The notes under the pieces: generated by a model
Databases searched by the model: none
Told to the model about the DNA's origin: nothing
Seen by the model: only the letters and a program-made list of their open reading frames with translations
Shown here: piece after piece, positions 17,533 through 26,479 of the stretch
How positions within the stretch are numbered: the first letter of the stretch is position 1
Layout of the letters: each line of letters opens with the position of its first letter
Position numbers and translations under genes: made by a program
Origin: Acidovorax delafieldii 2AN
Lineage (GTDB): Bacteria > Pseudomonadota > Gammaproteobacteria > Burkholderiales > Burkholderiaceae_C
DNA length: 51,785 bases
NCBI RefSeq assembly: GCF_000175235.1
Contig: NZ_ACQT01000011.1
Span: forward strand, 1-51,785
Reading direction: 5' to 3'

Positions 17533-18813
17533 ATGCAGTCCATCTCCTCGGATGCCCGCTTTTTGGGGGTTGACCTGAAAGCCTTGTGGCAAGAGACATG
17601 CCACTCATGGCGGCGAATCCACGAGTGGCCTGGGTTATCCTGGCTTACACCAGCCGTGCCGGTGATCCTGTACCAGGCCGATGGAGCCCAATCCTTTTGG
17701 TTGGGGGATGCGCTGCAGCCCATCGATCTCGATAAAGCGAAGACGAGTTTTGTGGCGGTGGAATTGCCCGATGATCACGTTCTGCGGCGGACCCTCACCT
17801 TTCCCCAAATCGATAGCGCCGACATCGCCGCTGCTGTAGCGCTAGAGGCGCGCACGAGTAGCCCTTTTTTGGCCCAGGATCTGGTATGGGGGCATTGCAC
17901 CCGCCCGGTTGAGGGGGGAGGTACGCGTAGCGTTGAAGTGGCAATGGCTTCTCGCAAGCAAATTCAGGCCTATCTTGCAACCCAAGTTGGAAAGTTGCCC
18001 GGCAACACTCCCCCTGAAGTTTGGGTGCTTGCCGATAAAACATGCCCCATTGTCCTCGGCGGGTACGGAGAAGTACATCGCGCCTCCCAGGCGGCGCGGC
18101 AGCGCCGTTGGGGCTATGCCCTGCTGCTCCTGGCCTGTATGCTGTCTTTGGGCATTGCCGTGACTCCTACGGCCCAACTCCGATTGCGTGCAATCGAGGC
18201 GGTCGTGGCGTATGACGGCATCGCGCAGCGCACTGCCCCTCTGGCGCAGCAGCGTGAAGCACTCATGCAGTCGGTCGAGAAGCTGGGCTCGCTGTCTGAA
18301 ATGCTCGCCGGACGCATCGAACCTTTGCGGGTTCTTGACAAGTTGACCAAGGTCCTTCCGGACGACACAGCATTGCAGAGTTTCCGACTCCAAGGGGTCA
18401 AGGTCACTATCGCCGGGGACACGGCCAACGCGTCAGCCTTGCTGCAATTGCTGGGTGAGCAGCCTGGTTTGCGCGATGTGCGTGCGCCTACGGCTGCAAT
18501 GCGCATGCCGGGTGCATCCAAAGAGTCATTCGCCATCGAATTTGTGCTGGATCCGCAGCAATTCGGTGTCGTGGGTGCTGCAGTACCACTGGCTACTCCG
18601 CCCGTGAGTCAGGTGCCCGCACCTGCGGCTGTGGCGGTGCCTGCATCGGCAAGTGCACCCCCGCCGAACCCGAGCGCTGGCAGGTCGCCGACTCCGGGGG
18701 CGGCGCCGGGCGCTCCGGTGGCCACTTTCGGTGGGCGCGCCACGTTTGGCGGGACCATGCCAAAGGCGCCCGCGGTTCCAGCCTCTGCTGTAACGCAAGG
18801 GAGCAAGCCATGA
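17533..18813 (+). CDS. gspL: Type II secretion protein GspL
   Basis: The 426-residue protein has an N-terminal cytoplasmic actin-like domain (about 1-185) and a single transmembrane helix (about 194-214, YALLLLACMLSLGIAV). A periplasmic PilN/GspL-type ferredoxin-like domain follows (about 215-340, PLRVLDKLTKVLPDDTALQSF). The last 85 residues are a Pro/Ala-rich tail that twice contains ATFGG. The GspC/N-like protein two genes downstream also ends in ATFGGR. GspL links GspE to the periplasmic parts. Confidence 0.85.
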   Translation: MQSISSDARFLGVDLKALWQETCHSWRRIHEWPGLSWLTPAVPVILYQADGAQSFWLGDALQPIDLDKAKTSFVAVELPDDHVLRRTLTFPQIDSADIAAAVALEARTSSPFLAQDLVWGHCTRPVEGGGTRSVEVAMASRKQIQAYLATQVGKLPGNTPPEVWVLADKTCPIVLGGYGEVHRASQAARQRRWGYALLLLACMLSLGIAVTPTAQLRLRAIEAVVAYDGIAQRTAPLAQQREALMQSVEKLGSLSEMLAGRIEPLRVLDKLTKVLPDDTALQSFRLQGVKVTIAGDTANASALLQLLGEQPGLRDVRAPTAAMRMPGASKESFAIEFVLDPQQFGVVGAAVPLATPPVSQVPAPAAVAVPASASAPPPNPSAGRSPTPGAAPGAPVATFGGRATFGGTMPKAPAVPASAVTQGSKP

Positions 18814-19370
18814 AGATCGCCCTGTCTCGGGAGCGGATGCTGGTGGGCGCATCGGCGATAGTCCTGCTGTTGCCGCTTATTGCACTGGGCGGATACATCG
18901 TGCACAAGCATCAGTGGGCGCAGGCGCGATTGGAAGAACTGCTTCCCCGGTATGCGAGGTTGTCCGGGCTTGAAGCACAACGCTCGGATATCGCCGCTAC
19001 GTTGGCGCGAGCCGATGCGGCCCGTGCCCAGTACACCTACCCCTCTACCCAGGATGCGAACCAGGCCGGCAATGCTGCACAGCAGCGCATACGTGACATT
19101 TTCAGCAGCGCAGGCCTGCAAGTGATCAGCAGCCAGGTATTGCCGGCAAAGGACGAAAAGAACTTTGATCGGATACCCATCATGGTGCGCACTGAAGGGG
19201 AAATGCTTGCGGTACAAAGCGCACTGGCGGTACTGAGCAGCCAAGTGCCTGTCATCGTCATCAACGATTTGGATGTTCAGTTGCCGGGCGGATTGGCCAA
19301 CGCGCTACCCAAGGTTGCTCCACGCCTGACTGTCACATTCAGTCTCACCGTCTTGAGAGAGCGTTCCTGA
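18810..19370 (+). CDS. gspM: Type II secretion protein GspM
   Basis: The 186-residue protein has one N-terminal transmembrane helix (about 12-32, GASAIVLLLPLIALGGYI). An alpha-helical stretch and a periplasmic ferredoxin-like domain follow (QQRIRDIFSSAGLQVISSQVLP). This matches the T2SSM_b/GspM family, which partners GspL. Its start overlaps the gspL stop (ATGA). Confidence 0.85.
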   Translation: MKIALSRERMLVGASAIVLLLPLIALGGYIVHKHQWAQARLEELLPRYARLSGLEAQRSDIAATLARADAARAQYTYPSTQDANQAGNAAQQRIRDIFSSAGLQVISSQVLPAKDEKNFDRIPIMVRTEGEMLAVQSALAVLSSQVPVIVINDLDVQLPGGLANALPKVAPRLTVTFSLTVLRERS

Positions 19371-20029
19371 TGATGAAGCGTTACGCCTTGCCTCTTTTGG
19401 TGTTGGTGAACATCGGTCTCGCCCTGACTCTTGCATGGATGTGGGTAGGGAGCGATGGCAGCCTGCGCAATACCCACTGGAAGGCTCCACCTCCACACCA
19501 GACCGACTTCGCTTCTATGGTGCCTGCCTTGCCTGGGCCTGGCTCGGCAGATACCAGCCAGTTCATTGCCATGTTGGACCGTCCGCTCTTTTCCTCGTCG
19601 CGACGTCCGCCCCCGCCGCCACCCCCGCCGCAGGCTGAGGCTCCCCAGGTTGACACCCTTGCTACCGCAAAACTGTCAGGCCTTTTCTTTGGCGACGGTG
19701 TGGGGGGCATCATCATCCATATCGACGGCAAGCCTCGACGGGCCAAACTAAACGACCTCGTGGAGGGATGGACGGTGAAATCCATTCAAGGCCGTGCCGT
19801 CACATTGGCGCGTGGTGGCGAAAGCCGTGTACTGCAGTTGCCGCGGGCCGCGGTGACCACCTACAGTGGTTTGCCATCGGCTCCGGGGCAGGGGGGGGCT
19901 AATGCCCCAGGCGGGGCTCCCGGTTCCAGACCCATAGGCGCTGCCCCAGCGGCGGGCGCGCCGGGGAGTGGCGCTTCTCCGGCAAGCGGCGGCGCCCCGC
20001 TCCGGGCTACGTTCGGCGGGCGCCGCTAA
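19370..20029 (+). CDS. GspC/GspN-like type II secretion protein (HR domain)
   Basis: The 219-residue protein has an N-terminal transmembrane helix (about 5-24), a linker with an eight-proline run (about 78-87), and a small beta domain (about 95-160). That domain includes LSGLFFGDGVGGIIIHIDG and ends LARGGESRVLQLPRA, which resembles the homology region of GspC. No PDZ or coiled-coil domain follows. Instead there is a Gly/Ala/Pro-rich tail ending ATFGGRR. In the complex GspC links the inner-membrane platform to the secretin. Annotators may call this GspN; I favour a short GspC because of the HR-like domain and its place before gspD. Confidence 0.65.
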   Translation: MMKRYALPLLVLVNIGLALTLAWMWVGSDGSLRNTHWKAPPPHQTDFASMVPALPGPGSADTSQFIAMLDRPLFSSSRRPPPPPPPPQAEAPQVDTLATAKLSGLFFGDGVGGIIIHIDGKPRRAKLNDLVEGWTVKSIQGRAVTLARGGESRVLQLPRAAVTTYSGLPSAPGQGGANAPGGAPGSRPIGAAPAAGAPGSGASPASGGAPLRATFGGRR

Positions 20030-20070
20030 GCGCAGCCTGTCCCTTTATTACTGTTAATTGGCAACGCGTC

Positions 20071-22425
20071 ATGACCCAATACCGATACGCTCTCACCACT
20101 GTTGCGCTGGCTGTGTGCCAATTCGCAGCAGCACAGGCGCCGCAGAAGGCCGAGGCACTTCCTGGCACCAATGTCGTCACTGAGTCTGGAGCTGCCTCGA
20201 AAGCCATCGCGCCAGCATCTGCGTCAGCAGCCAAGGCAGATGAGCACAAAACCGCCGAACCTCGCCTCATTCGAGGCAACGATCGAATTGTTGCGCCTGC
20301 CCGAACAGTGCCTCCCATCGAGGGGGCTCCGGTGTCGTTCAATTTTGAAGAAGCGCCGGTGGCTGAGGTGGTCCGCACAATCTTGGGAGATGTGCTCAAG
20401 GTCGATTATGTGCTGCACCCCCCACTGAGCGGAACGGTAACTTTGGCAACGCGCAGTCCCATGCCTCCAGACCAGGCAGTGTTTTTGCTCGAAAGCGCAC
20501 TGCAGGCCAACGGCTTGGCCATGATGCGGGACGCTCGGGGTTCATACCATGTGGGAAGGCCCGAAGCCCTCAGGAATATTGGCGGTTCGGTCAGGCAGGT
20601 GGGCAATGGCCCGTTGCCTCCGGGTTACGGAGCGATCGTGGTTCCGCTTCAGTACATCGGAGCGGCAGAGATGGCGACCATTCTCAAACCCTTGATGCCC
20701 CCCGATGCCATCGTCCGCGTGGACAACATTCGCAACCTGCTGGTGCTCACTGGCACCCGTACCCAAGCCGAGGGCTGGCTGGATCTCATCAACACCTTTG
20801 ATGTTGATTTGCTCAAGGGCATGTCGGTTGGATTGTTTCCACTCAAGCATGCCTCGATCAAAGAAGTGGAGGCTGCGCTTCGCCTTGTGAGCGGGGCTCC
20901 ACAGGCGTCAGGAACGGGCGGTTCGTCGGTGGCGGCGTCGGTTGGGGTGCCGGGTACTGCCGCAGCATCCGCAGGCGCTTCTGCCGCCGCGCTGGGTGAG
21001 AACAGCCCCTTGTTCGGTGCGTTGCGCATCATGCCGGTCGAGCGGCTCAACGCCGTTTTGGTGGTCACGCCCCGTGCAGCCTATCTCGAAGAGGCCCGCC
21101 GCTGGATTGAAAAGCTTGACCAGCCGAGCGACGGCGGAGCGGAGCCCCAACTTTTCATCTACCGTGTGCAGAATGGCAGCGCCCGGCATCTTGCCGGCGT
21201 GCTCTCGGGCATCTTCGGTACTGGACAGCAAACGGGGGGGTATGTGGCCAACAGCGGTGTCGCGCCCGGGTTGGGCACAAGCACGGGTACATCGTTCGGC
21301 CAGCAACAACCATTTGGAAACACGGGTGTCCAGGGTGGCGGATTTGGTGGCAGTAACTATGCAACCAATTCATTGGGTGGCAATACCTTTGGTCGCACTG
21401 CGACGGGCGTGGGGGCTTTAGGCACGCAAAACCGCACGAACCAAGGCGTGGCCACTGGTGGGGTCGTGGCCGCCAATCTGGGCGGCGTGCGCGTCATGGC
21501 TGACGAACAGAACAATTCCATCCTTGTCTGGAGCACGCGTTCCGATTTTCAGAAAATCGAAAACACGCTCAAGCGGCTCGATTTGCCGCCTACGCAGGTG
21601 CTCATCGAGGCCAGCATCATCGAGGTCACGCTGGGCGACGACCTCAAGTATGGTCTGCAGTGGGCATTCTCTGACACCCATCGTGGCGGCCCCGGGAGCG
21701 GTTTGATCGGGGCGCTGCCCTCGGCCTCCACCGGCGGCTTTTCCTATACGCTCAAGGACACCCTCGGAAACATGCGCGTCACGCTCAATGCGCTGGCCGC
21801 CAAATCGCTCATCAAGGTCATCTCCAGCCCCTCGCTGATGGTGCTGGACAATCAGACGGCGACCATAGCCGTTGGAACCCAGCAGCCCATCCGTACGGGG
21901 GAGACCACCAACCTCAATACAGTCGGCAATTCCACCACTACCACCTACCAGTACAAAGACACGGGCGTTCAACTGTCCGTGCAACCGTCGGTCAACTCAG
22001 GCGACCTTGTCACCATGGACATCAGTCAGGCCGTCACCGATGTTGGGGACGAAGACACGGTGACGGGCCAGCGCGCGTTCCTGCAGCGTCAGATCAGCAG
22101 CAAGGTTGCCGTGCGTTCGGGTGAGGCCGTGGTGCTCGGCGGTCTTATCAAGGACAACTCATCCTCTGGCAGATCGGGGGTGCCTCTGTTGAGCAGCCTG
22201 CCGGTGGTGGGAGGCCTTTTCGGCGCTACCACGAGCAGTAGCGGGCGCACCGAATTGCTGGTGGTCATCACGCCCAAGGTGGTTCGCTCTGACCCTGAAA
22301 TCCGGCAAGTGAGCGAGGAACTGCGCGATCGACTCAAGGGTCTGTCTACCATTGACATGAGCGATCGTGCAGCCGCACGCCCGGCGCCCGCTGCGCCTGC
22401 ATTGCAGCCTTTAACCCCGCCTTGA
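20071..22425 (+). CDS. gspD: Type II secretion secretin GspD
   Basis: GspD forms the outer-membrane channel. The 784-residue protein has a signal peptide ending near AAAQA (residue 22), an N0 domain (about 88-160) and N1-N3 domains. The N1-N3 region is interrupted by Gly/Ser/Ala-rich and Gly/Asn/Thr-rich linkers (about 285-310 and 390-465). The secretin domain follows (about 520-745, with VPLLSSLPVVGGLFG). The tail is Ala/Pro-rich and no pilotin-type S-domain is obvious. It is the last gene of the gsp operon, 41 bp after its neighbour. Confidence 0.95.
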   Translation: MTQYRYALTTVALAVCQFAAAQAPQKAEALPGTNVVTESGAASKAIAPASASAAKADEHKTAEPRLIRGNDRIVAPARTVPPIEGAPVSFNFEEAPVAEVVRTILGDVLKVDYVLHPPLSGTVTLATRSPMPPDQAVFLLESALQANGLAMMRDARGSYHVGRPEALRNIGGSVRQVGNGPLPPGYGAIVVPLQYIGAAEMATILKPLMPPDAIVRVDNIRNLLVLTGTRTQAEGWLDLINTFDVDLLKGMSVGLFPLKHASIKEVEAALRLVSGAPQASGTGGSSVAASVGVPGTAAASAGASAAALGENSPLFGALRIMPVERLNAVLVVTPRAAYLEEARRWIEKLDQPSDGGAEPQLFIYRVQNGSARHLAGVLSGIFGTGQQTGGYVANSGVAPGLGTSTGTSFGQQQPFGNTGVQGGGFGGSNYATNSLGGNTFGRTATGVGALGTQNRTNQGVATGGVVAANLGGVRVMADEQNNSILVWSTRSDFQKIENTLKRLDLPPTQVLIEASIIEVTLGDDLKYGLQWAFSDTHRGGPGSGLIGALPSASTGGFSYTLKDTLGNMRVTLNALAAKSLIKVISSPSLMVLDNQTATIAVGTQQPIRTGETTNLNTVGNSTTTTYQYKDTGVQLSVQPSVNSGDLVTMDISQAVTDVGDEDTVTGQRAFLQRQISSKVAVRSGEAVVLGGLIKDNSSSGRSGVPLLSSLPVVGGLFGATTSSSGRTELLVVITPKVVRSDPEIRQVSEELRDRLKGLSTIDMSDRAAARPAPAAPALQPLTPP

Positions 22426-22484
22426 AGTTATTGTTCAGTCGGTTTTTATCAAGCGTGAATTGTTAATAGAAGGAAACCATCAAG

Positions 22485-22910
22485 ATGAAGACTCCCTCGT
22501 GGAAGCACTCGCGCGTTCTCTGGATGCCTGCGTTGGCCGCTGCAGCCGCCTTGGGCCTGGCCGGGTGCGCCACCCTCTCCGGGCCCCCCGAAAAGGTGGT
22601 GGAGCAGCGCTCGGGCGAATACTGGAAGGCGCGTATTGCGGGCGACTACGTCAAGGCCTATGAGCTTTCCACCCCTTCCTATCGCAAGCTAAAAACGTTG
22701 GAGCAGTTCCGCATGCAGTTTGGCCCCAGCGTCAGCGTGCAGGACGCCGAAGTGGCAAGTGTGGCGTGTGAACCGCAAAAATGCACGGCCCGCATGAAAA
22801 TCAGCGCCAAGCCCGCTTTGATTGGTGTGAAATTGGGTACGATACCTTTATACATGGATGAAATCTGGCTGCTTGAAGACGGTCAGTGGTGGCACTATCA
22901 AGAGCCTTGA
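22485..22910 (+). CDS. Putative lipoprotein of unknown function
   Basis: The 141-residue protein has a lipoprotein signal peptide with lipobox LAGC (lipidated Cys at residue 28). A small NTF2-like domain follows (YWKARIAGDYVKAYELSTP...LEDGQWWHYQEP). The Ser/Glu-rich start of the mature part has no Asp at +2, which suggests outer-membrane sorting. It lies 59 bp after gspD and has a good ribosome binding site (GAAGGAAA). A secretin pilotin is possible because of position, but the fold does not resemble GspS and I do not claim it. Confidence 0.75.
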   Translation: MKTPSWKHSRVLWMPALAAAAALGLAGCATLSGPPEKVVEQRSGEYWKARIAGDYVKAYELSTPSYRKLKTLEQFRMQFGPSVSVQDAEVASVACEPQKCTARMKISAKPALIGVKLGTIPLYMDEIWLLEDGQWWHYQEP

Positions 22911-23027
22911 TAGAAGGTCATTGCTGTGGCTGGAAGGCTCTGTGTAGTGGATGTGCATTGCGGTGTTGCTTTTCTTCAACAAAGGGTTTTTTACAAACTT
23001 CTCGCTGTACTTGCCTCTGACACGCTG

Positions 23028-23036
23028 TGCTACCAT
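23028..23036 (+). promoter_or_regulatory. Candidate extended -10 promoter of the surface protein gene
   Basis: TGC-TACCAT has the TGn extension of an extended -10 promoter. It would give a leader of about 55 nt before the ATG at 23098. The 187-bp gap after the lipoprotein gene supports an independent promoter here. No good -35 is visible. Confidence 0.4.
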
Positions 23037-23097
23037 CCCCTAGCGTAATCAATCGTGGTAGTTGCGCTTACCAACTTTTTTAACTGGAGTTCTTGAT

Positions 23098-24612
23098 ATG
23101 AAGAAAAATGTTCTGGCCCTGAGCATTGCTGCCATGATTGGTGGCCTGGGCTTTGCCGGCGCTGCATCGGCGCAGGTGGTGTCGCCTTTGACGGTGAACG
23201 AAAGCGGCACGGGTCACATGCTGCTGGTGCCTTACTACACGGCGCAAAACGGCAACATGTCCGTGTTCCACGTGGTGAATACCGATACCGCCAACGGCAA
23301 GGCTCTGAAGGTGCGTTTCCGCGGTGCTTCGAACTCTGACGACGTGCTGGACTTCCAAGTGTTCATGTCGCCTGGCGATGTGTGGACCGCTGCCGTGACG
23401 CAAGGTTCTGACGGCGTTGCCAACCTGGTGACCGCTGACGGCACCTGCACGCTGCCCGCCATCGCCAAGGGTGTGGCTGTGCCGTTCGTGCAAGACCGTC
23501 TGCCTTCCGCTATGACGGCTGCTGACAAGGCTAATAACACCCGTGAAGGCTATGTTGAGATTTTCAACATGGCTGACATCACCAGCGCCAAAGATCCTCT
23601 CTTTGGTGGTGTTGGTAATTTGGTGCCTGTGAATGCGCCCCTGTACACGGCCATCAAGCACGTGAATGGCGTGGCTCCTTGCACGGACTCCGTTCTGCAA
23701 AGCACGCTGACCACAGAGGCTGCGACTGCCGGTTTGGTCGCTCCTACTGATGGTCTGACGGGTTCGTGGTACATCATCAATGTGCCGCAAACGACTACGT
23801 TCGCTGGCGCTGCCAATGCCATCGTGGCAACGGGTACCACGAACAATGTGTTCTCCGCGCAGAGCACTGGTACGGCAGGACTGTTCACGGCAGATCCACT
23901 GTTCAAGTCGGGTGTTTTGACTGCTCAGAAGTACGACGTGCCTGATCTGTCGACGCCTTATGTTGGCGCTGCATCGCAAGCCGCCGCAGATACGCAAGCT
24001 TCGCAGTTGACGGCTGCTTTGGCTCATGCACAGGTGATCAACCAGTATGCCAACGATGCCAGCATCACGGCGAAGACTGACTGGGTGTTCTCGATGCCTA
24101 CCCGTCGTTACAGCATCGCTGCTAACTACAAAGCACCCATCGGTGCAGGTGTTTTGGCGACCTCTGCGTATGCAGCTGCCTCTGCCACTGAAAAGGCTGC
24201 CGCTTACCGTCTGATCAACGATGGTGTGACGGGTTCTTATTTCGTTACCGCTTCGAACACCACGGTGAACTCGATTGGTCAGATTTGCGCAAGCTCCATT
24301 GGTGCTACGTTCTATGACCGCGAAGAGACCTCCAAGACCTCTGGCGCAGTGTTCTCGCCTGGCACCGTGTCCCAGACGCCTCTGTGCGGTGAAGTCAGCG
24401 TGCTGAGCTTTGCGGATGCTGGTGCTTCCGTTCTGGGTGCTTCCGTGGCGCGTTCTAACGTGACCGGCGCATACACGAACGGCTGGGGCCGCATTAGCTT
24501 CTCGGCTGGCGTGCCTGTCCTGGGCGCTTCGTTTATCAAGCTGACCAACCCCGCCGCTTCGGCTGGTGTGTCGGGCAACTACGGTATCACGTGGCCCCAC
24601 GCTTACAAGTAA
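23098..24612 (+). CDS. Major exported/surface protein, possible S-layer or nanopod-type subunit
   Basis: The 504-residue protein has a classical signal peptide cut after ASA at residue 25. The mature chain is rich in Ala, Thr, Ser, Val and Gly with few Lys/Arg, as in beta-rich surface proteins. Four cysteines (in GTCTL, APCTD, QICAS, PLCGE) could form two disulfides. Codon choice (GCT, GGT, CGT, AAC, CTG) differs from neighbours and is typical of very highly expressed genes. It has its own promoter region, a good ribosome binding site (CTGGAG) and a terminator. I do not see an outer-membrane anchor or sorting signal. T2SS-dependent export and S-layer function are inferred from context. Confidence 0.7.
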   Translation: MKKNVLALSIAAMIGGLGFAGAASAQVVSPLTVNESGTGHMLLVPYYTAQNGNMSVFHVVNTDTANGKALKVRFRGASNSDDVLDFQVFMSPGDVWTAAVTQGSDGVANLVTADGTCTLPAIAKGVAVPFVQDRLPSAMTAADKANNTREGYVEIFNMADITSAKDPLFGGVGNLVPVNAPLYTAIKHVNGVAPCTDSVLQSTLTTEAATAGLVAPTDGLTGSWYIINVPQTTTFAGAANAIVATGTTNNVFSAQSTGTAGLFTADPLFKSGVLTAQKYDVPDLSTPYVGAASQAAADTQASQLTAALAHAQVINQYANDASITAKTDWVFSMPTRRYSIAANYKAPIGAGVLATSAYAAASATEKAAAYRLINDGVTGSYFVTASNTTVNSIGQICASSIGATFYDREETSKTSGAVFSPGTVSQTPLCGEVSVLSFADAGASVLGASVARSNVTGAYTNGWGRISFSAGVPVLGASFIKLTNPAASAGVSGNYGITWPHAYK

Positions 24613-24625
24613 GCACGGCACTTTT

Positions 24626-24668
24626 CACGCTAGCGTGATCTAAAAGGCGGGGGTAACCCCGCCTTTTT
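24626..24668 (+). terminator. Rho-independent terminator of the surface protein gene
   Basis: A 12-bp palindrome CACGCTAGCGTG (24626-24637) is followed by a 9-bp perfect stem AAGGCGGGG / CCCCGCCTT with a four-base loop (24644-24665) and a run of seven T. This is a strong terminator, consistent with heavy transcription of the upstream gene. Confidence 0.9.
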
Positions 24669-24701
24669 TTATTCTGACCTTGGTGACAAGTGGTAATTTC
24701 A

Positions 24702-25604
24702 ATGAACGTTTCACGATCTTCTCTTGCAATCCGTGCCTCCATGCTGGCTGTTTCCATGGCAGGTTTCACTGCACACATGGCGTGGGCTGCTGGCCCGGTG
24801 CTGGCACAGGGTCCGCAAGCGCATATCACTGCTGAAGATATTGAGGCTGATGCGCTACGCATGCCCGAAGAAATGCGGGCATCTGTACTTTCCCGGCCGA
24901 AAACAGTGTCGCAAATCGCTAGCAATCTGTATGCGCGCCGTGCCCTTGCCAACAAGGCACAGGCCGAAGGCCTGGCGAGCGACCCCCACGTAGCCGCCGC
25001 ATTGCAAGTGGCCCGCGACAAGGTGCTGTCCGATGCCCTGCTGGCCAAGATCGACAAAGACAGTGCTCCAAGCGACGCCGTGGCCGAAGGCCAGGCGCGC
25101 AATATCTATAAGGCCAAGCCTGACAGATTCCAGGCCCCTGAGCAGGTTCAGGTGCGCCATATCCTGATCGCCGGCACCGATGGAGGCGCCCGTGCGCAGG
25201 CGGAAAAAGTTCTCGAAGAACTCAAGGCAGGTGCGGATTTTGCCCAACTGGCCAAGGAGCGTTCGGCAGATACCGGCAGTGGTGCCAAGGGTGGCGATCT
25301 GGGCCTGTTTGCACGCGGTCGCATGGTGCCCGAGTTTGACGAGGCGGCATTTGCACTGAAGCAGCCGGGCGATCTGAGTGGCATCGTTGAAACCAAGTTT
25401 GGTTTCCACATCCTCAAGCTGGATGCTCGGCGCCCCGCCGGACTGCGCCCCTACGAAGAAGTGCGCGAAGAGCTGATCAAGGAAGTGCGCGGAAAATTGC
25501 AGCAGGATGCCCGTGTTGCCGAAGCTGAAAAAGTCCAACAGGGCCTGACAATCAACAACGAGGCGATTGAAGCGTTTGCTGCCACCCATAAGGCTGCGCC
25601 TTGA
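24702..25604 (+). CDS. Exported parvulin-type peptidyl-prolyl isomerase
   Basis: The 300-residue protein has a signal peptide (about residues 1-32). The SurA-like helical N-terminal domain spans about 45-140. One parvulin domain spans about 148-240 (VQVRHILIAG, FAQLAKERSAD, GGDLGLFARGRMVPEFDEAAF, ETKFGFHILKL). A helical C-terminus follows. Enzymes of this class assist folding of exported proteins in the periplasm. It lies directly after the surface protein terminator. A dedicated foldase role is plausible but unproven. The start at 24702 is preferred over GTG 24690. Confidence 0.88.
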   Translation: MNVSRSSLAIRASMLAVSMAGFTAHMAWAAGPVLAQGPQAHITAEDIEADALRMPEEMRASVLSRPKTVSQIASNLYARRALANKAQAEGLASDPHVAAALQVARDKVLSDALLAKIDKDSAPSDAVAEGQARNIYKAKPDRFQAPEQVQVRHILIAGTDGGARAQAEKVLEELKAGADFAQLAKERSADTGSGAKGGDLGLFARGRMVPEFDEAAFALKQPGDLSGIVETKFGFHILKLDARRPAGLRPYEEVREELIKEVRGKLQQDARVAEAEKVQQGLTINNEAIEAFAATHKAAP

Positions 25605-25652
25605 TGCGCTGAGTCGCCAACTGGCCAAGGGCGGTAGCCTTTGGCCGCTTGG

Positions 25653-26479
25653 ATGTTTCTTCGCCTAGCCAAATCCTGCATGTTGACTTTGTGGACTGAA
25701 ATGCGCGCAGTGTGGAGTGCGCGAGCCTTGGTGTGGGTGCTCACGCGGCGTGAAGTCGCTGCCCGTCATGCGGGCACTGCCGTAGGAGTGCTGTGGCCGT
25801 ATCTGCAGCCCCTGCTCACGGTGGCTGCGTACTACTTGGTGTTCGACGTGGTGTTTTCCATGCGTCTGGGCGCTGAAGCGCCCACGCACGCCGTGGGCAC
25901 CTTCTTGGTGGTAGGCGCGTTGCCCTGGATGGCGTTTTGCGACGCCGTCTCACGCGGCATGAACAGCCTGATCGAAGCTGGTGGCCTGCTTCAAAAAACC
26001 CCTTGCCACCCGTGCTGCTGGTGGCGCGCGCCGTGCTGGCCAGCATGGTGATCTACGGGCCGTTGCTGTTGCTGGTGGCTTTGGCCTATGCGCCGCTGCA
26101 CCATTTCAGCCTGGCTGTGCTGGCCCTTGCACCGCTACTGGCGCTGCAATTGATTTTGTGCCTGCTGCTGGGTTACTTGCTGGCCATACTGGCTGCTGCC
26201 CTGCGCGACACCGTGCAACTGGTGGGTTTTTTGCTGTCGGTGGGTATCTATCTCACACCTATCTTGTTTCCGCTCAGCCTGTTTCCTGAGAACTGGCGCT
26301 GGGTGCTGTGGTTGAATCCTGCGACGGCGCTTGTGCTGGGCTACCAGCAGGTGCTTTTGCTCGGAGCGTGGCCGCCTGCCAGTGTGTGGCTGGTGGGGTT
26401 GCTGTGGCTGGCGGGGCTGGCGCTGGCGCTGAATTTGGTGGTCGAGCGCAGTCGCGACCAGTTGGTGGACTGGCTATGA
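25653..26479 (+). pseudogene. wzm: O-antigen ABC transporter permease Wzm, split by a -1 frameshift
   Basis: Two overlapping frames together give one ABC-2 type permease of about 275 residues. The first covers 25653-26051 (RREVAARHAGTAVGVLWPYL, a Wzm/TagG signature). The second continues from about 26000 to 26479 (LPPVLLVARAVLASM, then FLLSVGIYLTPILFPLSLFP and NPATALVLGYQQVLL). They join at six A in CTT CAA AAA ACC near 25994-25999. A -1 shift there, or one missing A, restores QKNPLPPVLLV. The rest of the gene is intact and the stop overlaps wzt (ATGA). This looks recent, or a sequencing error, or slippage. Start could also be ATG 25680. Confidence 0.8.

Noticed and set aside
23080-24621. 513-codon open frame antisense to the exported protein gene
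   Set aside because: It mirrors the codon pattern of the real gene and its translation is Arg/His/Ser-rich with no domain; the plus strand has the signal peptide, ribosome binding site and terminator.
25994-25999. Classical programmed -1 frameshift signal in wzm
   Set aside because: The A-run allows slippage, but I see no clear downstream pseudoknot and programmed shifting is not known for Wzm, so I do not assert it.
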